Below, one piece after another: positions 7,889-9,940 of a DNA stretch of 9,940 nt. Under the pieces are notes generated by a model. It was given only the letters and a program-made list of their open reading frames with translations. It was not told where the DNA came from and did not search any database. Source of the DNA: an uncultured bacterium. Lineage in GTDB: Bacteria; Cyanobacteriota; Vampirovibrionia; Gastranaerophilales; Gastranaerophilaceae. The position numbers were made by a program, and so were the translations under genes. The DNA lies in assembly GCA_945910925.1 (NCBI GenBank), contig CAMDZX010000064.1, positions 1 to 9,940 of the forward strand, written 5' to 3'. The first letter of the stretch is position 1. Each line of letters opens with the position of its first letter.

Positions 7889-7967
7889 TATTTACCCCTC
7901 TCCGATATCATAAGTGTTTTGTGCAGAAGGATTTTCCTAAATATCATTTACCCCTCCCCAGTATCAT
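7856..7967 (-). repeat. 56-bp imperfect tandem duplication at the apeO/apeP junction
   Basis: Read on the minus strand, unit A is 7967-7912 and unit B is 7911-7856. By eye 41 of 56 positions agree, with the best blocks being GAGGGGTAAAT and CGCACAAA/TGCACAAA. ATGATA recurs at 7967, 7911 and 7855, exactly 56 bases apart. At the outer two sites the match extends to ATGATACTG, once in the last codons of apeO and once in codons 12-14 of apeP. This is what duplication between two short direct repeats would leave. Each unit carries an apeO tail, a Shine-Dalgarno sequence and an apeP head. Confidence 0.88.
7888..7947 (-). other. 19-codon chimeric mini-ORF between apeO and apeP
   Basis: ATG at 7947 to TAA at 7888-7890 would encode MIFRKILLHKTLMISERGK. 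The first part (KILLHKTLMI) copies the ApeP start (KILPHKPPMIL), including the active-site His, and the last part (MISERGK) copies the ApeO end (MILGRGK). The start overlaps the apeO stop (ATGA), the stop overlaps the apeP start (TAATG), and GGGGAGGGG lies just upstream. It is probably a by-product of the tandem duplication that keeps ribosomes coupled from apeO to apeP. Whether it is translated or its peptide does anything is unknown. Confidence 0.4.
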
Positions 7968-9050
7968 AATCGCATTTGTTCCACCAAAACCAAAAGCGTT
8001 ATTCATACAAATATTTGTTTCTTTTGATGGATTAGATATATTTATTTTAGGCAAAGTCTCATCATATTTACCATCATATATATGCGGATAAAATCCGCCT
8101 TTTTCAATAAGCGCACAACATAGTGCAGTTTCAATACTTGCCGCGGCACCCAAGCAATGACCTGTCAGAGGCTTGGTTGAAGAACAAAAAGTTTTATCTT
8201 TAAAAATATGATAAACGGCTTTGACTTCAGTTAAATCATTTGAGATTGTACCCGTACCGTGCAGGTTTATATAGTCAATATTTTCAGGTTGAAGTTCGGC
8301 ATCTTGCAGGGCAAGCTCAATTGCCTTGATTGCCTGCTCCGCCTCAGGGTCGGGGGTTGTTGAGTGATAAGTGTCTGTTGTTTCTCCTAACCCTAAGATT
8401 TCTATATCACCTTCTTGTTCCACCACAAATACTGCTGCGCCCTCGCCTATATTTATGCCGGAACGATTGCGACTCAGAGGGTTTGTGTGTTTATCCGATA
8501 ACACCTCAAGAGAAGAAAAACCGTAAAGCGGAACTTTCGCAAGAGTGTCAACACCTGCAACAATTACGGCGTCACACAGTTTGGATTGTATAAGGTTTCT
8601 TGCAATGGAAAATGCTTTTATACCTGATGTGCAGGCGGTGGAAATACTCGCAGAATATCCTGTAATATCTAAATATTCTTTAAGAAACATTGCAGGGTTT
8701 CCGATTTCAGAATGTATCGGAGTTTGTGATTTCTCAAATTCTTCAACTCCCGAATTTGTGGTTGCGGTAACAATTCCGATTTTTTTGTTTTGCTGTTTTA
8801 ATCCGTTAATATAATCCCGTATCGGAGTTAAACATTCAGCAAGGAGTCTGTTGCATTTTAAGTTATAATTCGGATTTTTAATCTGAATATTATTATCGCT
8901 TACCTTTCCGACACAAAGATTTTTATGCGGAATAATCCCGTCATCAAGGACTATTTTATCAACATTGCCAATCAAAGCGTTTTTATAAACTTCCTCAATA
9001 TTCCGTCCGATATTTGTGATGCAATTATATTTTGTGATACAGGTATTCAT
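7944..9050 (-). CDS. apeO: Beta-ketoacyl-ACP synthase of aryl-polyene type (ApeO-like)
   Basis: Thiolase-fold condensing enzyme (368 aa, somewhat shorter than FabF) predicted to elongate the polyene chain. The triad is Cys140 in STACTSG, His264 in NLHGTGT and His298 in LTGHCLGAAAS, with the glycine loop NAFGFGGTNA (351-360) near the end. In proteobacterial APE systems ApeO pairs with the catalytically silent ApeC as a KS:chain-length-factor heterodimer; here apeC is the adjacent divergent gene, which supports that partnership. It is the first gene of the leftward operon apeO-P-Q-R. ATG at 9050 is preceded by AAGAGAAG. The 3' end takes part in the 56-base tandem duplication and the stop TGA overlaps a mini-ORF start. 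The ApeO label over ApeR rests on gene order and the pairing with apeC. Confidence 0.9.
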   Translation of the reverse strand: MNTCITKYNCITNIGRNIEEVYKNALIGNVDKIVLDDGIIPHKNLCVGKVSDNNIQIKNPNYNLKCNRLLAECLTPIRDYINGLKQQNKKIGIVTATTNSGVEEFEKSQTPIHSEIGNPAMFLKEYLDITGYSASISTACTSGIKAFSIARNLIQSKLCDAVIVAGVDTLAKVPLYGFSSLEVLSDKHTNPLSRNRSGINIGEGAAVFVVEQEGDIEILGLGETTDTYHSTTPDPEAEQAIKAIELALQDAELQPENIDYINLHGTGTISNDLTEVKAVYHIFKDKTFCSSTKPLTGHCLGAAASIETALCCALIEKGGFYPHIYDGKYDETLPKINISNPSKETNICMNNAFGFGGTNAIMILGRGK

Positions 9051-9086
9051 AACTTCTCTTTTGTAATATTATACTAGCATGAATAC
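9043..9086. repeat. 8-bp inverted repeat across the divergent apeO/apeC gap
   Basis: GTATTCAT (9043-9050) and ATGAATAC (9079-9086) are perfect inverted arms around the 28-base gap. Each arm contains a start codon, because both proteins begin Met-Asn-Thr. It could be a dyad site for a regulator controlling both arms, or simply the result of two similar protein starts. Confidence 0.7.
9068..9073 (-). promoter_or_regulatory. Probable -10 box for the apeO operon
   Basis: TATAAT, a perfect consensus hexamer on the minus strand, sits in the 28-base gap. Transcription would begin near 9061, giving an 11-base leader that contains the apeO ribosome-binding site. No good -35 is seen 16-18 bases further upstream (inside the apeC start), so the promoter may need an activator or be misassigned in this AT-rich sequence. 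Confidence 0.4.
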
Positions 9087-9636
9087 GTTCGACATTGAAA
9101 AATATTTTGTTGTAAATGATACCAATATTGATTTATCTTATTTGCCTATGCTTTTGAGACGAAAATTGAGCCGAATTGATAAATTGGCTTTTACCGTACT
9201 ATCTAAAATATTTGATGAAGAAATTGATGAAATAATTTTTTCATCAAAAAATGGGGAATTTGAACGTTTAAAGGAAATAATAAACCAATATCAATCGGAA
9301 AATATGGTTTCTCCAATTAAGTTTTCTGCTTCCGTGCATAATTTTTCTGTCGGAGCTTTTGCGCAGTTGAATAAGTTCACCCGTCCTTATTATGCGATAT
9401 CCGCAGGTGATGAATCATTCGAGAACGGATTGATTACTGCTATTATTCAAAAAGATAAAAAAATATGTTACTGTTATGCGGATGAGATTGGTATCGGACT
9501 GGTTGTGAAATCGGGCGACAAATATTCTCTTTCGCCATCGGAAAGTAAATCGGATACGATTGATGATTTTCTTTTATTTATGGACGGGAAAAGAGAATTT
9601 TGGCAAACCGAAAGCGGGGTAATAAGACGAAGATGA
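9079..9636 (+). CDS. apeC: Ketosynthase-like chain-length partner (ApeC-like)
   Basis: A 185-residue protein of the short 'beta-ketoacyl synthase N-terminal' family found in APE clusters. Diagnostic features are RRKLSRIDKLAF (27-38), the strand-plus-turn IIFSSKNGEFERL (52-64), SPIKFSASVHN (78-88) and YYAISAGDESFENGL (104-118), followed by ADE (134-136). The segment that in true ketosynthases holds the catalytic cysteine (STACTSG) reads SAGDESF here, so the protein should not condense by itself. In studied APE systems ApeC forms a heterodimer with ApeO and helps set chain length. At 185 aa it seems short for this family, which from memory is usually nearer 220-250. No Shine-Dalgarno sequence is visible before ATG 9079. 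It overlaps the next gene by ATGA, implying an operon. Confidence 0.85.
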   Translation: MNTFDIEKYFVVNDTNIDLSYLPMLLRRKLSRIDKLAFTVLSKIFDEEIDEIIFSSKNGEFERLKEIINQYQSENMVSPIKFSASVHNFSVGAFAQLNKFTRPYYAISAGDESFENGLITAIIQKDKKICYCYADEIGIGLVVKSGDKYSLSPSESKSDTIDDFLLFMDGKREFWQTESGVIRRR

Positions 9637-9940
9637 AATATATAAGGACATTTGCGGTACTTTTTGGCTTCGCAATTTTTTATGCGGGTGCTTTGATTCT
9701 TAATTTTTTTGTATTTCCCTGTATTGAAATTTTTGCACGCAATAATAAAAAACAGTATTACTCACAAATTATTTACACCTGTTGGGGATTATTTGTGAAA
9801 TTTCTTGAGTTCATCGGAATATTAAAAATAAAAATCAAAAATAAAGAAAAATTACGGAGTATAAAAAATAAAATTATTGTTTCGACACATCCGAGCTACA
9901 TTGATGTGCTTATTTTAATGTCTTTGATTCCAAATTCGAC
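9633..9940 (+). CDS. apeD: Lysophospholipid/1-acylglycerol-3-phosphate-type acyltransferase, 5' part (ApeD-like)
   Basis: The N-terminal 102 codons of a membrane acyltransferase, cut off by the window end. It starts with ATG overlapping the apeC stop (ATGA). A hydrophobic helix spans about residues 6-31 (AVLFGFAIFYAGALILNFFV), anchoring it in the inner membrane. The catalytic block of the PlsC/LPLAT family, His-x4-Asp, is present as HPSYID near residues 89-94. In proteobacterial APE clusters an acyltransferase of this kind lies next to apeC and is thought to help transfer the polyene to a lipid; here that role is inferred. A housekeeping PlsC is the alternative, but the overlap with apeC favours membership of the cluster. 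The ApeD name is from gene order and is less certain than the family. Confidence 0.8.
   Translation, partial: MKYIRTFAVLFGFAIFYAGALILNFFVFPCIEIFARNNKKQYYSQIIYTCWGLFVKFLEFIGILKIKIKNKEKLRSIKNKIIVSTHPSYIDVLILMSLIPNS

Noticed and set aside
5516..9050. Ordinary fatty-acid synthesis operon (fabF, fabG, fabZ)
   Set aside because: Two distinct ketosynthases, an ApeP-type dehydratase and a divergent ApeC plus acyltransferase fit an aryl-polyene cluster; no fabD, fabH or acpP is nearby.

Overview
The window is a low-GC bacterial chromosome segment with tightly packed genes. It looks most like a non-photosynthetic relative of the cyanobacteria (Gastranaerophilales/Melainabacteria type). Three things suggest this: an rsmA-ispE pair that overlaps by 17 bases, a plant/cyanobacterial-type glutamate-cysteine ligase, and a Ski2-like DEVH helicase of the kind shared by cyanobacteria and chloroplasts. 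The placement is inference from gene types and neighbourhood; no rRNA or other decisive marker is present.

Left part (1-5484) holds housekeeping genes. A promoter at 59-87 drives a 766-residue DEVH-box RNA helicase (131-2431, +). It converges on gshA (2452-3696, -), which is read divergently from rsmA (3771-4634, +) and ispE (4618-5484, +). These cover RNA remodelling, the first step of glutathione synthesis, 16S rRNA dimethylation and the non-mevalonate isoprenoid pathway.

Right part (5516-9940) is one end of an aryl-polyene (APE) type II polyketide cluster. Leftward from 9050 run ketosynthase apeO, dehydratase apeP, ketoreductase apeQ and ketosynthase apeR, in the same order as in proteobacterial APE clusters. 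Rightward from 9079 run the small ketosynthase-like chain-length partner apeC and the start of a lysophospholipid-type acyltransferase (apeD-like), cut by the window end. Only 28 bases separate the two arms. By analogy with studied APE systems, ApeO:ApeC and ApeR extend an ACP-bound aryl starter with malonyl units, ApeQ reduces the beta-keto group and ApeP dehydrates it, building a conjugated polyene that is then attached to a membrane lipid. The ACPs, aryl-activating ligase, thioesterase and export genes are not in the window and would be expected to the right.

The most unusual local structure is at the apeO/apeP junction. A 56-base segment spanning the end of apeO, its ribosome-binding site and the first codons of apeP is present twice in tandem (about 41 of 56 bases identical). 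It is bounded by direct repeats of ATGATACTG. The extra copy creates a 19-codon mini-ORF, a chimera of the ApeP N-terminus and ApeO C-terminus, whose start overlaps the apeO stop and whose stop overlaps the apeP start.
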